From NCBI RefSeq assembly GCF_000003815.2, contig NC_049994.1, forward strand, positions 12,542,994-12,606,993: a DNA stretch of 64,000 bases, written 5' to 3'. Every line of letters starts with the position of its first letter. The stretch's first letter is position 1. A program made the position numbers and the translations under genes. This stretch comes from Branchiostoma floridae (taxonomy: Eukaryota; Chordata; Leptocardii; Amphioxiformes; Branchiostomatidae). The notes beneath the pieces are model-generated. The model was not told the origin of the DNA. It was given only the letters and a program-made list of their open reading frames with translations, and made no database searches. Shown here in pieces: positions 48,901 to 58,747 of the stretch.

Positions 48901-48935
48901 TACTGTTCAGTGCCTGGGTCCGGGTCCGTCTCCAT
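21913..48935 (-). CDS. CDK4/6: Cyclin-dependent kinase 4/6
   Basis: Seven exons in transcript order: 48935-48706, 26674-26539, 25495-25328, 24592-24483, 24164-24114, 22809-22674, 22071-21913, giving 329 residues (human CDK6 has 326). Visible features: ATP loop GTGAYGTVY (19-27), Lys42, the cyclin-binding helix PMSTIRE (54-60) close to CDK6 PLSTIRE, catalytic HRDLKPQN (142-149), DFG (162-164), T-loop [16 protein letters not shown] with Thr176 at the position of CDK6 Thr177, and the C-lobe GTP..EWP segment. Known role: D-cyclin-dependent phosphorylation of RB at the G1/S transition. A single gene equally like CDK4 and CDK6 fits a pre-duplication chordate. Intron 1 is about 22 kb; all splice sites are GT-AG and phases agree. 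The 51-nt exon at 24114 was found by phase and homology only. Start context is AGC-ATG-G. Confidence 0.95.
25475..25690. repeat. Tandem duplication covering a CDK4/6 splice acceptor
   Basis: The block with CACTTAG(C)NGCTGATGCATTATGTCCT at 25481 recurs at 25581, and TCAATGAAGG recurs at 25562 and 25668. The unit of 100-106 bp includes the first part of CDK4/6 exon 3, its acceptor and polypyrimidine tract. Confidence 0.85.
25856..26007. mobile_element. Foldback element in CDK4/6 intron 2, plus partial tandem copy
   Basis: Left arm CAGTTACTCAAGCAAGTGGAT, ATGATTGTGGAAA and CAGATGTTTCAGACACC are mirrored by GGTGTCTGAAACATCTG, TTTCCACAATCAT and ATCCAGTTGCTTGAATAACTG. A second, shorter copy lies directly before it at about 25716-25822 and a fragment at 53290-53350. 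Confidence 0.75.
26245..26345 (-). mobile_element. SINE fragment, reverse orientation
   Basis: The plus strand GTTGGGTTCTTTTACATG is the inverse of the CATGCACGTTAAAGAACCC core of the SINE at 62786. Only this part is recognisable. Confidence 0.45.
28239..29631. mobile_element. 1.4-kb non-autonomous element with subterminal repeats
   Basis: CTGAGGGTCTGCATG near the left end is found inverted (CATGCAGACCCTCAG) at the right end. Inside each end lie copies of CCGTTAAGCGTTACC-like motifs spaced about 30 bp: seven at 28274-28590 and three at 29518-29600. The middle contains four diverged units of about 170 bp. There is no transposase frame. A target duplication was not identified. Confidence 0.65.
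28600..29270. repeat. Four diverged ~170-bp internal tandem units
   Basis: Anchor ATGCAG(G/A/C)AAA occurs at 28621, 28795, 28966 and 29163, preceded by TAGCTT(A/C)GT and GGCAAAA-like words and followed by GG(T/A)CC/T-GATTTT-CCCGG and a GGTAAAATATGT word. Units are strongly diverged, so the array is old. Confidence 0.7.
29654..29840. repeat. GTACAAGTGACC dispersed repeat, copy 2
   Basis: CACCTGTACAAGTGACTAG, AAGACCACCTGACCAATGTG and GACCACTTTTTGGTGGTCCC occur in order. It abuts the 28239-29631 element. Confidence 0.65.
30069..30425. repeat. 2.1-copy tandem repeat in CDK4/6 intron 1
   Basis: GGGGACTCCTGGAC starts units at 30069 and 30253, and a third unit starts at about 30410. Each unit continues through CCTATTGTTACCTTCCTACC to GGTCACAAAAACTT and GTGGGAGTTATCAT. 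Unit lengths are 184 and about 157 bp; the second lacks an internal purine-rich piece. Confidence 0.9.
31995..32095. repeat. GTACAAGTGACC dispersed repeat, copy 3
   Basis: CAAACCTGTACAAGTGACACC, then AAGGACCACCTGACCAAAG and TGACCACAT, in the same order as the other two copies. Confidence 0.65.
35325..35430 (-). mobile_element. SINE fragment, reverse orientation
   Basis: GTGTTGGGTTCTTTTACATG on the plus strand matches the copy at 26245 and the inverse of the SINE core at 62786. Confidence 0.45.
37475..37641. mobile_element. MITE with TAATCTCC ends and 8-bp TSD
   Basis: The 167-bp element starts TAATCTCCAAGCAGATCCTA and ends TAGGATCTGCTTGGAGATTA. The inverted ends extend to ATAAGATAGT/ACTATCTTAT. 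GAAGGTAG flanks both sides (37467-37474 and 37642-37649), an 8-bp target duplication as made by hAT-type transposases. It is the reference copy for the family at 5693, 58393 and 60640. Confidence 0.9.
37808..38115. mobile_element. 308-bp TIR element (GGTTGGACAAGT ends)
   Basis: Left GGTTGGACAAGTCC is inverted at the right as ACTTGTCCAACC. Further GGACAAG/CTTGTCC and GCAAGT words lie near both ends. Flanks AGCTGGCC and AGATGGGA match at only 5 of 8 bases. Confidence 0.6.
39049..39389. mobile_element. hAT-type MITE with 8-bp TSD
   Basis: The 341-bp element begins CAGGGCTCTAGCCAGC and ends GCTGGCTAAAGCCCTG, an inverted repeat with one mismatch in 16. AGTAGGAC flanks it exactly on both sides (39041-39048, 39390-39397). 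Repeated TCCGTC/GACGGA words occur near both ends. Ends and TSD length are those of the hAT superfamily. No transposase. Confidence 0.93.
43127..43360 (+). mobile_element. tRNA-derived SINE with poly-T end and 14-bp TSD
   Basis: A-box-like TGGCGCAACGG (43146-43156) and B-box-like GAGTTCGATAC (43186-43196) mark a tRNA-derived head. The element ends in a run of Ts at 43360. AATGACTACTTGAT lies directly before (43113-43126) and directly after (43361-43374), a perfect 14-bp target duplication typical of LINE-mediated insertion. Confidence 0.85.
44618..44766. mobile_element. Foldback MITE, 149 bp
   Basis: AAAGTTAAACTGTAATTTCC and ACGAAAATTGGACTTAC on the left are inverted on the right as GTAAGTCCAATTTTCGT, GGAAATTACA and CAGTTCAACTTT. 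The loop is about 30 bp. Confidence 0.8.
45013..45189 (-). repeat. TRIM 3' LTR
   Basis: 177 bp. On the minus strand it starts TGTAACAGTGG and ends GGTTGTTTCA. The tRNA-like B box lies at 45067-45077 and the A box at 45121-45131. Confidence 0.88.
45190..45209 (-). other. TRIM polypurine tract
   Basis: The minus strand is almost all purine (GAAAAGAAAAGGGGGAGTAG) and runs straight into the 3' LTR. Confidence 0.8.
45278..45292 (-). other. TRIM primer-binding site (tRNA-Glu-like)
   Basis: The minus strand reads TGGTTCCCACGCCGG one base inside the 5' LTR. The 3' end of animal tRNA-Glu(UUC), as I recall it, ends CCGGTGTGGGAACCA, whose complement differs at one of 15 bases. Confidence 0.75.
45294..45470 (-). 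repeat. TRIM 5' LTR
   Basis: 177 bp, with one A/G difference from the other LTR noticed near the B box. B box at 45348-45358, A box at 45402-45412. Confidence 0.88.
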
Positions 48936-51137
48936 GCTCGGGAGTGAGTGCGCCCTGTCCCGAGAGATCTGCAGCTACCACGCGGTGACTGGCGGCGAGC
49001 CCTTGTGAAACAGTATCCGGCGGCGCACGAGGCCACACACACTGAAAACCCGCTGCAGAACCGGCCGGTCTACACTGCAGCCCACGCCGCGAACAGACGA
49101 CCCCGCAAGCTTTCTGTCATGTAAATTTAAATCTCAAATCAAAATATGCAGGAATTTTCGTCCCTTTTTTCCCAAACGGGCCCCCGCAATACAAGATTCA
49201 CAACTTCAACTCTTTGTGAGAACAAAGTTTTTGAAGCATGTGTCAGCTTTAGGCCGATAGGGCAGGTTTACATATATTTTGGTTTCTCTGGGGATTCCCA
49301 AATCGAATGTTTCCGCATTCCAGGTAAAATTTTGAAGGCTTTCTTTGGTTGAACGGGCCGACCTGGAACCGACCCAAACCCGATCAGCTGATCTGGAAAC
49401 TGCCCCGGTCACCACGGAAATTACACCAGCCTTGGACTCGGAAAAATTCCCATTCATAAAATCTCCGCAATGCATTCAGTCTTCATTCATTCATCACAGC
49501 CATTTGTTGACATCCTCCCCGAACGGCCCCTTTCCGAAGTCCCAGAGCATGCTCTCCGGCGAAGTCGATCTTTTCCGGGGCAAAGAACGACAAAGAAGTT
49601 GCCAGACTCTTCCTCCAAAGTGTCCTGAATATACTTGCCAGCTCCTGAGGCTGTCGTCTGACGGCTAACTTTGTCTTGCTTGGGCGGTGATCGGATCCCT
49701 TTGGCCGACTTGTGTCCTGAAAAAGTGAGTCAAATCAGAGAATCTGCGAAGAAAGAAGTCGGCATATCAAAGGCAATCCTTTCTTCGCAATGTAAACAGA
49801 CATTTTGTAGTGCGACCGCTCGCAAACTTCCCCTCACCGTGTCCTTACGAGCCGCTAAAACTAAACAAAAACACTTTAAAGCAGTAGAACAAATATTCAA
49901 CTTACCGTGGGGCGCAAATTTTACCACTTTTACCTCGCGCGCGATTTTTTTCAAATATTTTAAAGGTTTTCTTGCTCGCGAGAACGCTGTAGGTAGGGAG
50001 CTAATTATGACTTTGAAAAGCCCACGTGGATTTTTCTCTTGACCCCTGTCCGCTGTGATTGGTCGAGCCTAACACGTCAGATAATACAAATGATTTATGT
50101 CGCTAGGGGAGGTGTTTCCCGTCGTGCTACAGGAACAGGAGTTTCCCTCCAAACAAAAACATTGCTGACGCCGGAATCCTGATCAGAAAAGCACCTAGCA
50201 TGGCCCAAAACTTCAGCATAAGTGCGAGTGCGACAGAAAAGGGAACTTTAGACTGAGTATAAAGAATCGCGGGGGTGGTAGTTTACCTCAGACTCCACCC
50301 CTTTGTCGTCTGTAGACTTTCCCGCCACCCCCGGCCAAGGGGTCAACGGTCACGCCTCAATTGGTACATATTGGTATGCAGCAACACAAAGACAACTTGT
50401 GATGCCCAACTTGTAGTTTATTAACTTCCTTGCAAGTTCTGATTCCCGGGTTTATTGGAACCACATGTACTTGTTCGAGAGTAATAGGCACTGCGTGAGT
50501 CTTGCGGTCAAACTGGGTGTGTGCTTGCTTGCGAAACTTTTCCGTTTCGTGGGTTGTTCTTGAAGCGAAGGCCGCGGGTTTTGACCCCATTGTACTTCAC
50601 AAATATTGGAACATTCTTAACACCTGTGTGCCACAGTCCGACACTGTGTCGACGGTAACGTGGTGACCAAGAGGGGCCACAGAAATCAGGATGCAATTTA
50701 TCAGAGCCTGTGTCGAGCTCTAGTCCCTCGGCGCTTTGATCAGTTCGTGCGACTGACACATTTGCTTTGAATCAAGTCCAAAGTAATGTGCCCAGAAATT
50801 TTGGGATCGTGTGTCCAGATGGTCTGACCGATAACGAACTCCCGCTGAAGGGTAGGTAACGGATGTTTTCTCTGCCGTCCTGGGTGGCACAGCGGCCACG
50901 GCCCCACTACTCTCCTGCTACCCACTGGTCATGCCGCAAGGTCGACAGGTGGATAGAGTAGAATGATAAATTATGATGTCAGGTAGCCTAAGACCCGGGC
51001 CTATAAATAACAAAGAAGACAGACCCAGGACAGCCTCCTTCGCAAACTTCCAGAGCGGTTTTCTTTTCAGCGCTCTCCAACTGAGAAAAAAAACGCTTCC
51101 GCTCCAGAAATCTGCAACGAAGTATACTCTTCAGTTT
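48936..51137. other. CDK4/6 5' flank, non-coding
   Basis: This holds the CDK4/6 5' UTR and promoter region. Sequence just upstream of the ATG is GC-richer than the intron. No TATA box is obvious in a fixed position. Open frames at 49345 and 49671 show no family resemblance and no splice support. From about 50050 to the gap nothing is recognisable. Confidence 0.5.
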
Positions 51138-51237
51138 NNNNNNNNNNNNNNNNNNNNNNNNNNNNNNNNNNNNNNNNNNNNNNNNNNNNNNNNNNNNNNN
51201 NNNNNNNNNNNNNNNNNNNNNNNNNNNNNNNNNNNNN
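51138..51237. other. Assembly gap (100 N)
   Basis: Exactly 100 Ns, the usual placeholder for a gap of unknown size. Frames crossing it are meaningless. Confidence 0.99.
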
Positions 51238-51393
51238 AGTAATGACTGCTCGTATTGTCTTCAAGTACCGCAAAGTAAATTGAGTTTCAAATATTTGCGG
51301 AGGAATGGCGTGTTTCTCCAGGATCATGAGGATGGACGAGAGACATTTACTGAGTGACATTTCTGTTGTACATTTTTGTTTTCGATCTCCTTC

Positions 51394-53260
51394 AATCAAT
51401 CAATCAATCAATCAATCAAATGGTTTATTCAGAATAAAAACAAGGCACTGGCAACCAGAGGTTGAATTACGGCCTTGTTGTACAGCACCTCTGTGCTACA
51501 AATACAATAAAATCACGTTACATATATACGATACAATACAGTTGCATTGTTAACATTAATTTCCATTATTTTTGTTCAGCAGGCATATCATATATGGGAT
51601 TGCACTTTTTTTGTAGCGCTCAGTTCTGGGTTTGACAGTGTCTAGTTGGTTGCTGGCCCTTGTGGCTCTCCCAGTGATAGCCCCCCGGGTTTGTGGTAGC
51701 CAGTGACGGAAGTCCGGTGACTGGAGGAGTTTCTGGGCGAACTGCAGGCAGAGGTGGTCTCTCCTTTGATCTAGGGTAGACAAGTTCAGAATCCGGCACG
51801 CCTCTGGGTATGAAGTGTAGGCAGAGCGGAGTATTATCCGACATGCGCGTTTCTGGATGAATTCGATCCTTCGTCGCTGTCTAGCAGTTAGTCCAGGATG
51901 CCAGGCAGGCGCTGCGTACTCACAGCTTGGACGGACGAATGTTTTGTAGCAGGTAAGTATGTCATCCCTAGACAGATCGAACTGGTTGAGTTGTTTAAGC
52001 ATAAATAGCTTTCGGTTGCCTTGTTTGACAATGTGGTCTACATGTGCGTTCCAACCAAGGTCAGCCTGGATGAACAAGCCGAGGAGTTTAACTATCTTGA
52101 CCTCCTCTAACGGTTGGCCAGCAATAGACAGGGGTGGCAGTGGAAGGACTGTTCTCGTAAAGACCACGTGCATGGCTTTGCATTTTTGGGGGTGAAGTTT
52201 CATCTTTCTTGTGGATGCCCATTGGTCGAGGCTGTTGAGGTCCGTTTGAATTGTTGAGGTGTCCCGGATCAACCTGCTCTCAGCTAAGTTAAGATCATCC
52301 ACGAACTTCCACCTCCTAGCAAGGGAATCCTCACTTGCACTGTTGATTAGAGCAAGGAAGATTAAGGGGCCTAACACTGTTCCTTGTGGTAGGCCACAGG
52401 TCGTCTCCCTCCAATCTGAATACGTTCCCTTGTACATCACTCTCTGCTTTCTAGTGGACAGGAACGAACATACCCATTTGGCGAGCGAGCTTCGTAGACC
52501 TGCTCCAAGTAGGCTTGAAATGGCTATGCTGTGGTCCACAAGGTCGAACGCCTTGGCAAAATCCGTAGTTATCAGCGTTGTTATTGTCTCCCTCTTATCT
52601 GCTGTTCTAGCCAGTTGGTCAATTAAATCAACGAGGCAGTGTGTCGTAGAACGACCTGGTATGCAACCAAACTGGTTTGGGTCAATGCTGTGCTTGATGT
52701 CAGAGTACAGATGTTTCGAGATGAAAGTTTCCGCTACTTTTGCTAGGGTAGGTGTCAGGGATATGGGTCTAAGTTCGCTGATCGACGGCGGGCGCGTTTT
52801 AGGTAGTGGTATGATATTTGCCTGTCGCCATTGTTCTGGGACGACCCCCTCCGATAGTGAGGCATTCAATATGGACGTTACTGGTGTAGAAATCTCATAG
52901 GCAAAGCACTTGATGATTCTGTTGGAAAGACCGTCCGGTCCTGCGGCTTTGTTCACTTTGACGTGTTTCAACTTTTCGTACACTTGCCACGGCTGCACCT
53001 CGTCCAAAGGCCTAGCTGGGAGAAATGTTGGTAGTCTAGTGTTGTCCAGTGGGTCGAGTGAGCAGGTTATTGTGCACAGAGCATTGTTTACTGCGTCAGC
53101 GACAGCCTTGTTGTCTCCTGGTGGTGCACCTTCAACGTGGAGGGTGAGACCTGTTCCTGACGTGTTCGTCATGACCTTGATCTGCTGGTACCATGTCCTT
53201 AAGCTCCGTCTCTGACAAATCACCTTTTGAATCCAATAAAGGCTTCAAAAACGATAATTG
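51394..53260 (-). mobile_element. 5'-truncated non-LTR retrotransposon (CR1/L2-like)
   Basis: On the minus strand a reverse-transcriptase frame is followed by a 3' UTR of about 160 bp and an (ATTG)n tail at 51394-51422. A short microsatellite tail is typical of CR1/L2-group LINEs. The endonuclease part is absent. The 5' edge is uncertain: coding-like sequence appears to continue in another frame to about 53260. The next sequence upstream is a fragment of a different repeat. Confidence 0.85.
51556..53223 (-). CDS. Reverse transcriptase of the LINE (5'-truncated)
   Basis: A 555-codon open frame with no true start at its left end (first codon GTG). It contains KAAGPDG (92-98), LRPISLTP (151-158), the catalytic DFAKAFD (221-227), GLPQGTVLGP (277-286) and FVDD (307-310), the equivalent of YxDD. 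The C-terminal thumb region carries R-RRIEFIQKRA, typical of CR1/Jockey-type LINE proteins, which copy RNA into DNA at a nicked target. The upstream 35 bp read LLDSKGDLSETELK in a different frame, so a one-base frameshift near 53190-53200 is likely. It lacks the endonuclease and is probably inactive. Confidence 0.88.
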   Translation of the reverse strand: MICQRRSLRTWYQQIKVMTNTSGTGLTLHVEGAPPGDNKAVADAVNNALCTITCSLDPLDNTRLPTFLPARPLDEVQPWQVYEKLKHVKVNKAAGPDGLSNRIIKCFAYEISTPVTSILNASLSEGVVPEQWRQANIIPLPKTRPPSISELRPISLTPTLAKVAETFISKHLYSDIKHSIDPNQFGCIPGRSTTHCLVDLIDQLARTADKRETITTLITTDFAKAFDLVDHSIAISSLLGAGLRSSLAKWVCSFLSTRKQRVMYKGTYSDWRETTCGLPQGTVLGPLIFLALINSASEDSLARRWKFVDDLNLAESRLIRDTSTIQTDLNSLDQWASTRKMKLHPQKCKAMHVVFTRTVLPLPPLSIAGQPLEEVKIVKLLGLFIQADLGWNAHVDHIVKQGNRKLFMLKQLNQFDLSRDDILTCYKTFVRPSCEYAAPAWHPGLTARQRRRIEFIQKRACRIILRSAYTSYPEACRILNLSTLDQRRDHLCLQFAQKLLQSPDFRHWLPQTRGAITGRATRASNQLDTVKPRTERYKKSAIPYMICLLNKNNGN

Positions 53261-53284
53261 AATCTAACTGAAATAATTGTAATA

Positions 53285-53350
53285 CATCGAAAGAAGGTTA
53301 GACATCCAGGTAACAGATACAACAAACAGCAGTTGCTCGATCAACTGGAT
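53285..53350. repeat. Fragment of the GTTAGACATCCAGGTAA repeat
   Basis: GAAGGTTAGACATCCAGGTAA, then CAGTTGCTCGATCAACTGGAT. The first motif also occurs at 4091-4112 and 25672-25692, and the second resembles the arm of the foldback element at 25856. This marks the site next to the LINE 5' end. Confidence 0.5.
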
Positions 53351-55156
53351 AACCTAAATCATGTCAAGAGTTGCTTGAGTAGTATAGCTACTGCTATGTG
53401 GCGAACAATAATAAGATCTAAAAGTAAAAGTGTGTACAAATTCATGGAGGTGGTTGTCTCTTCAGTTCCACCGCTTCTTTTCAAGCAGCAGCAAGCTATA
53501 AAAGGCGACCATAATTAGGAAAACCTTGGACCAAGGCAATGCCATTAAGCGGGATGGACGAATAGGGACTGAAGTTGTTGTACAAAAAAATAAAACAATA
53601 ATACAGACTCAATGAGGCGGTTCTAAACAAATAAACAGATCAACCACTCATAAATGTTCTCATCAGACATCACAGGTAAACGATAGGAAAAATTACAGGA
53701 ATGGCTGTGTATAGACTTCCCAACAAAAAAGGCGAAGGGATTTACATGTATTCTTTGTCGGATTGTCGGATACGTCGTCTTACGCGAAAAATTCCGGCCT
53801 GCAATCGCGACTTTTCTAACGGGTTACCATTTTCGAGGTTGTCATTAATTTCAATATAAATTTCTTATTTCATTAACATTGCAGACATGCGATGTTTGAT
53901 GCTTAACTGCTACAAGCGTATTGCACAGAGTGATATAGTTACATGTCCCAACTTTGTACAATCCGAAGCCCTCCAAAAAGTACTTTTCGATGAGCACGGA
54001 CGCTCACATATGTTGAGATGGACGATATACGACTGTCCACAAATCGCGCCTTCAAGATGACGTACCATATCATTCCTTCCCAACAAGTACCAGCCTAGCA
54101 ATCAGCAATGTATTTAGTTACTCCAAGGAGGTTCAAAAACCTCCTTGGTTACTCAAAAGATTGCAATTTTCCCGCCGCATTTTGCGGTGCTTCAACTTCA
54201 AGATTACAACACTGCGCCAAGCATCGTTCGCTCGACCAATATATTTTAGCTTTATCTGTTTTTTCTACTACAATACTAAATGACCTGGTGTCGCGTGAAT
54301 ACAACCATCTGCTTTTCTCCAAGCAGATATAAGGCTATGGAGTCCGGCAATCCTTTTTTGCAACATTTATCGTTTCTAGTATGACACGACGTTTTTCAAG
54401 GGCTCGCGGAGGCTGAGACTGACAAGAGTCTGAGACAGTCTATGGTGTTTCCCGCATTTGAGTCCGATAGACCACCAGTATCGTTTATGAACTATATATA
54501 TGGGGCATGTACTTTATATATACGTATATGACCATATATATGATATACTTGTATCAAGGGACTTTTAGTATGGCAGACATCCAAGAAAACTAAACTCTTC
54601 CGAAGTTCCAATTAAGTTCCCCTTCCAGTTGCAGGCTGTTATTTCCTGTGATACGAGTCTATCTTTTCGCTTTGCCATGTCTTTCAATCCACGTCTCCAC
54701 CGGATTCCATAAGTTACTGGAAATAGTAGACATGTGGCAGAAATTGGCCAAATAAACTGAATGATGATGATATGTCAAAGGAGTACATCTGTAACTCCAG
54801 AGGCCTGTAGTCCTGTAGACACCATGGTAGAGACTATTACTATCCTACGCGTTATCCTACGCGTTACGGAATCTTACGGGAATTGAATCGAAGTGGTTGA
54901 TGGACGAAGTGAGTCAGTGAAAGTGGGCAGGGATGGGGTGTGGTCACCGTAGGTGGCCGACAGGGGGCGTTGTTAATTACAGCTCTCCCTGAAAGTCACT
55001 AGGATAAAAGAGGGCGTGTCGCGCGGTTTGGAACGTACGTCAGCCGCGTGGGCCGGCGATGATTAAACCAAGGAGGTTACACCCCTCTTGATTGAAAACA
55101 AGGACTCAGTATAATTCTCCAACAAATCGCATTGTGAAAGACACCACTGTGTCCTT

Positions 55157-55222
55157 ACAATACAATACAATTAGATACAATACAATACAATACAATACAA
55201 TACAATACAATATAATACAATA
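55157..55222. repeat. (ATACA)n microsatellite
   Basis: About a dozen ACAAT/ATACA five-base units with few interruptions. Confidence 0.9.
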
Positions 55223-55252
55223 TTCCATATGTAAACATACACACACACACTC

Positions 55253-55323
55253 CTAGCCTGGTATCCAGCCGTAATATAAATTTAGCTCCCGAGTCTCTTC
55301 TCTCCTCTTGGATACCAGGCTAG
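55253..55323. mobile_element. 71-bp mini foldback with perfect 15-bp ends
   Basis: CTAGCCTGGTATCCA at the left is exactly inverted as TGGATACCAGGCTAG at the right. There is no clear target duplication; a (CA)n run precedes it. Confidence 0.7.
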
Positions 55324-55686
55324 CATACTCTATCATGTAGTATTACAGTATATGGTAGTATTGTTGGTACCACAATAAAAAAATAAATAAAAAAAAACTC
55401 GCATCAGTGGAACTAAGGCTGCACGTTAGACTCCATGTGAAAAGACCTCCTACCTTATTTAGTGATGTGTTGCACTGAAAATTCCAACGACTTCCCTGTC
55501 AAGTCAAAATTAATCGTCATTTATACATACATACATACGGACTAGCTCAGCTACAGGAAGAACTCTCAATATGTTACAAGGACAGGATCAGGAAGTGGTG
55601 CGTCCCCCATCCTCTCAGCTCGTGCCATGTGCAGAACGTGTATTGGACGTGGCCGAGCCTATATCTACATTGGCGTGGTTTGATAG

Positions 55687-55900
55687 TAGCCTCCATAGCA
55701 GGCTCTCTGTGGCCCTTTTTTTGTGTGTTCACAATACACTTTTGCTGGCCATTTCTTTTTGTACTGGGTCGCTGACTGCTGGGCCGCGGGACCGGCAACC
55801 AGCGCCAAGGCCAGCAATCAGCGACCCAGCCAGCAAGAAATGGCCAGCAAAAGTGTATTATGAGCCAAAAAAGACCCCAGAGAGCCTGCTATGGAGGCTA
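55687..55900. mobile_element. Foldback element with 9-bp TSD (MULE-like)
   Basis: TAGCCTCCATAGCAGGCTCTC on the left and GAGAGCCTGCTATGGAGGCTA on the right are perfect inverses. Pairing continues through AATACACTTTTGCTGGCCAT and GGGTCGCTGA almost to the centre, so the whole 214 bp is a hairpin. GTTTGATAG flanks both sides exactly (55678-55686, 55901-55909). A 9-bp TSD with very long ends fits Mutator-like elements. Confidence 0.88.
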
Positions 55901-58392
55901 GTTTGATAGGGAGACCCTCCCAGCCATCCGGCTTCCGACGAGTCATGTTACAACCGCCGGAAAAGTTGACTTTGGCAGTTCAGTCGAGGTCATTTTAAAA
56001 GTTTGCCTCATGACCCAGAACCGTGCGAGTCATTGTGGTCGCCCACACGTCACGAGAATATACTGGGACAATGTCTCATTGGGGCTAGAAAACAGGGGGT
56101 ATACAGGTTTTATTTTTTGGAAACAGAAACGTTGAACGTACATCATACTCATAGAGGGCCATAGAGAAAGAGAAAGAGAATAGGAATTAGGATAATTCTC
56201 TGAAGTGGTCCCAGAAGTTTTTTGAAGAGCTCTAATTCTTCGTGGATATAAGTAAGTAAGGCATGTAAAAAGAAAATGATTCAACCAAGGACAACGCCCT
56301 TGATTCAACCAAATTCTGTACACCTTTTTAAAGTCTATTAGAGTCTAACTTACTCTAAGTCGCTACCCGAAAAGATGATATGGATAACACGGACGGTGAA
56401 AGACTTACAAAGACCGCCAGGTGTCGTCATTTTGCTACGGAACTGATCTATCGACAACAATGTACCTGTTACTATTGTCGTACTCTCCCAGTAGAGGTTC
56501 GGCTGTGGCTATTTTATGGCGTGTTTTATGTGTTTTTGTCGGGCTTTCTATTTTGTCCTGTCCACCGGTCATGTCCACCGGTCATGCCGAAAAAATCCGA
56601 ATCTCTGCTTGGATAATTGTCACGCAATAAAGTTGTGTCTGCCTGTATCATTATATGTCGTCCTCAATTAAATAGACGTTGTACCATAGTTCCAACATAG
56701 AGGATGTTGATGCATTTTTTGTGCATTATAAAACTTTTTGTAACCGGCAAGAAAAGAATCTGCGCCGTGCGTTTGAGGGCATTCAAAAGAGAGATGGCTA
56801 TGGAAAGTCAGCATTGCAACTTTTTCTTCTCATTTCAGTTCTCTAGGCCCCGCGGACACCAACATGGAGATGACTTTGCTTTATTATTCGTGGGTTCCCT
56901 TGCATTTCCTGATCCTCTATCTGTGTAATTATAGCATCCGTACAACATATGATTACGCAAGGGATCCTCAAGTTAGAATATTAACCGGGGCCGTATGTAA
57001 TATCATGACATCTTTTTTAAAAGAAAAGAAGGGATATATTATAAAATGTAACTGACCGACACGTAACAGGTAAAATGGAGAGGAAGGGGGTTGAACCCAA
57101 AATATGACGTATTAAAACATTCCCGTTTATCTATCAATGTATCGCAAATCAATTTGTGAACTGTTGGAAAATGTTGAGTAGGTAAGAATTTCAGAGCAAT
57201 ATACGGGTCAAAATTGCCATTAGAATCCATCGGAATTTCAAGTGCAAGTATTAACAAATCAAATACAAACCTCGAGTGTTTGCTTGAGTCACACAGGCAG
57301 ACATGCCAAAATTATGAACTGAAAGAAATTGGGGAAAGTATTCATAATTTTGCGACATGATGTTTGCAGCAAGTTTCGGCTTGAAATGTTATGCAACTTC
57401 CGTTTGAAACACTAGCATATCTGAAATTCAGATTTGAAGAATGCAATGTGCTCGTATTGGTAGCAATTTGATTAACACACTGTTCCACTGACGCCATATT
57501 CAAAGTTTAGAATCGTCATTGGAGAAATCACAACTACTGGATCAAAGGCACACATTCAGTTACCGCAATACTAATATAGTACTAGCAGTCCGGTTCAGTG
57601 AATCCAAACCGGAAAAAGTGGAGGTAAATTCTCCTGGAGATTATTCCCGCGCCCTGTTCGTTGATCTAGTTACAATTTAGTCGTCACGAAGTGAAATGGA
57701 GGATTCATCATTTAGGTAAACTTACCGACGGTAAAAGCTCGTGCCCCGTCACTACTGGGTTCCCGTCACCGTGCACGAAAAGCTTGAGAAGGCGTGTGCA
57801 CTACCACGAGTCGTTCTAACAATTACTAGTGAGTTAATAACCAACATGCAGCGCGGCGGTTATCGAAAGTGAAAGCAAGCCTAGCCGGAATAAAAGTTAT
57901 AAGTCCGCTCTTACGTCGCTTTCAATACTGAAGTGTAAACTTTCAGGGGTACTATGTGATTGTCCAGAGAAATATCAAAGTTTGGTATATATACCCAAAG
58001 TTTTATGTTAACCGCTGACAAGTTGCAATTGGCAATTGATCGCCGTATCCTGAAAACTTCTTGTACTACCAACAAGCTCAGTAACAGCATTTGACAGTTA
58101 AGTTACGCCACCTTCAGCTGAGCGACGTCTTGTTAAAGTGCACCTAACACTAAACATACCACAATGTGTGTCGTTTAAAACTACCAATTACAACCCGTTA
58201 GTGTTACAGGTGCAACCGCACTGTTGTACGCGTACCTTTGCTATGTAAGAACAGCTCATTCCTACCAGAAGCCAACATCCATTTAGAAATGGTACAATTT
58301 CAATAGAATTATTCTGCATAAGTAACAGTTAAATAAGATATACTACATCTTGTTGCGTCTTTGCTGATGACAAACTATTACGTTGATGAAGG

Positions 58393-58567
58393 TTACACAT
58401 CCAAGCAGATCCTACAATGGCATAAGATAGTACCAAACTAGCCAAGGAGTGTAGTCAGCCAAGAGGTGTCCATTTGCCATGTAGCGAAACATACTCCTTA
58501 GCCGGCTACACGCCCCTGTCAGCCTTTGATACTATCTTATGCTACCGTAGGATCTGCTTGGAGATTA
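58393..58567. mobile_element. MITE of the TAATCTCC-end family
   Basis: CCAAGCAGATCCTACAATGG and ATAAGATAGTA on the left are inverted on the right as TACTATCTTATGCTACCGTAG and GATCTGCTTGGAGATTA. The first bases of the left end have diverged. It is closest to the copy at 37475. Confidence 0.8.
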
Positions 58568-58747
58568 GTTTTTTTTGTCCTCCCAGTTCATTATAGCGAC
58601 GCTGAAGAAGAGAGACGGATATCACTCGACTTGTCTAGAAGTAATCTCCGTATGATTTTGTCCAGTTGCAGGGATTGAACGTCTTTAAAAAGTAAAGTTA
58701 TTCTAATCTTTAACATGTGACATTGTGACTATTTCTCCTGTGCCAGG

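Larger units (their letters stand above)
53351..58740. other. Non-coding between LINE and ALIX
   Basis: No gene is supportable. The region contains the microsatellite and elements listed at 55157, 55253, 55687 and 58393. The rest is AT-rich with no recognised content. Confidence 0.55.

Noticed and set aside
49345..50042. Gene divergent from CDK4/6
   Set aside because: Two open frames, but no domain, no matching splice sites and low-complexity composition.
50973..51399. Frames running across the N block on both strands
   Set aside because: They depend on translated Ns and have no real content.
52259..52900. 213-codon plus-strand frame inside the LINE
   Set aside because: Antisense to the reverse transcriptase, which has all the catalytic motifs.
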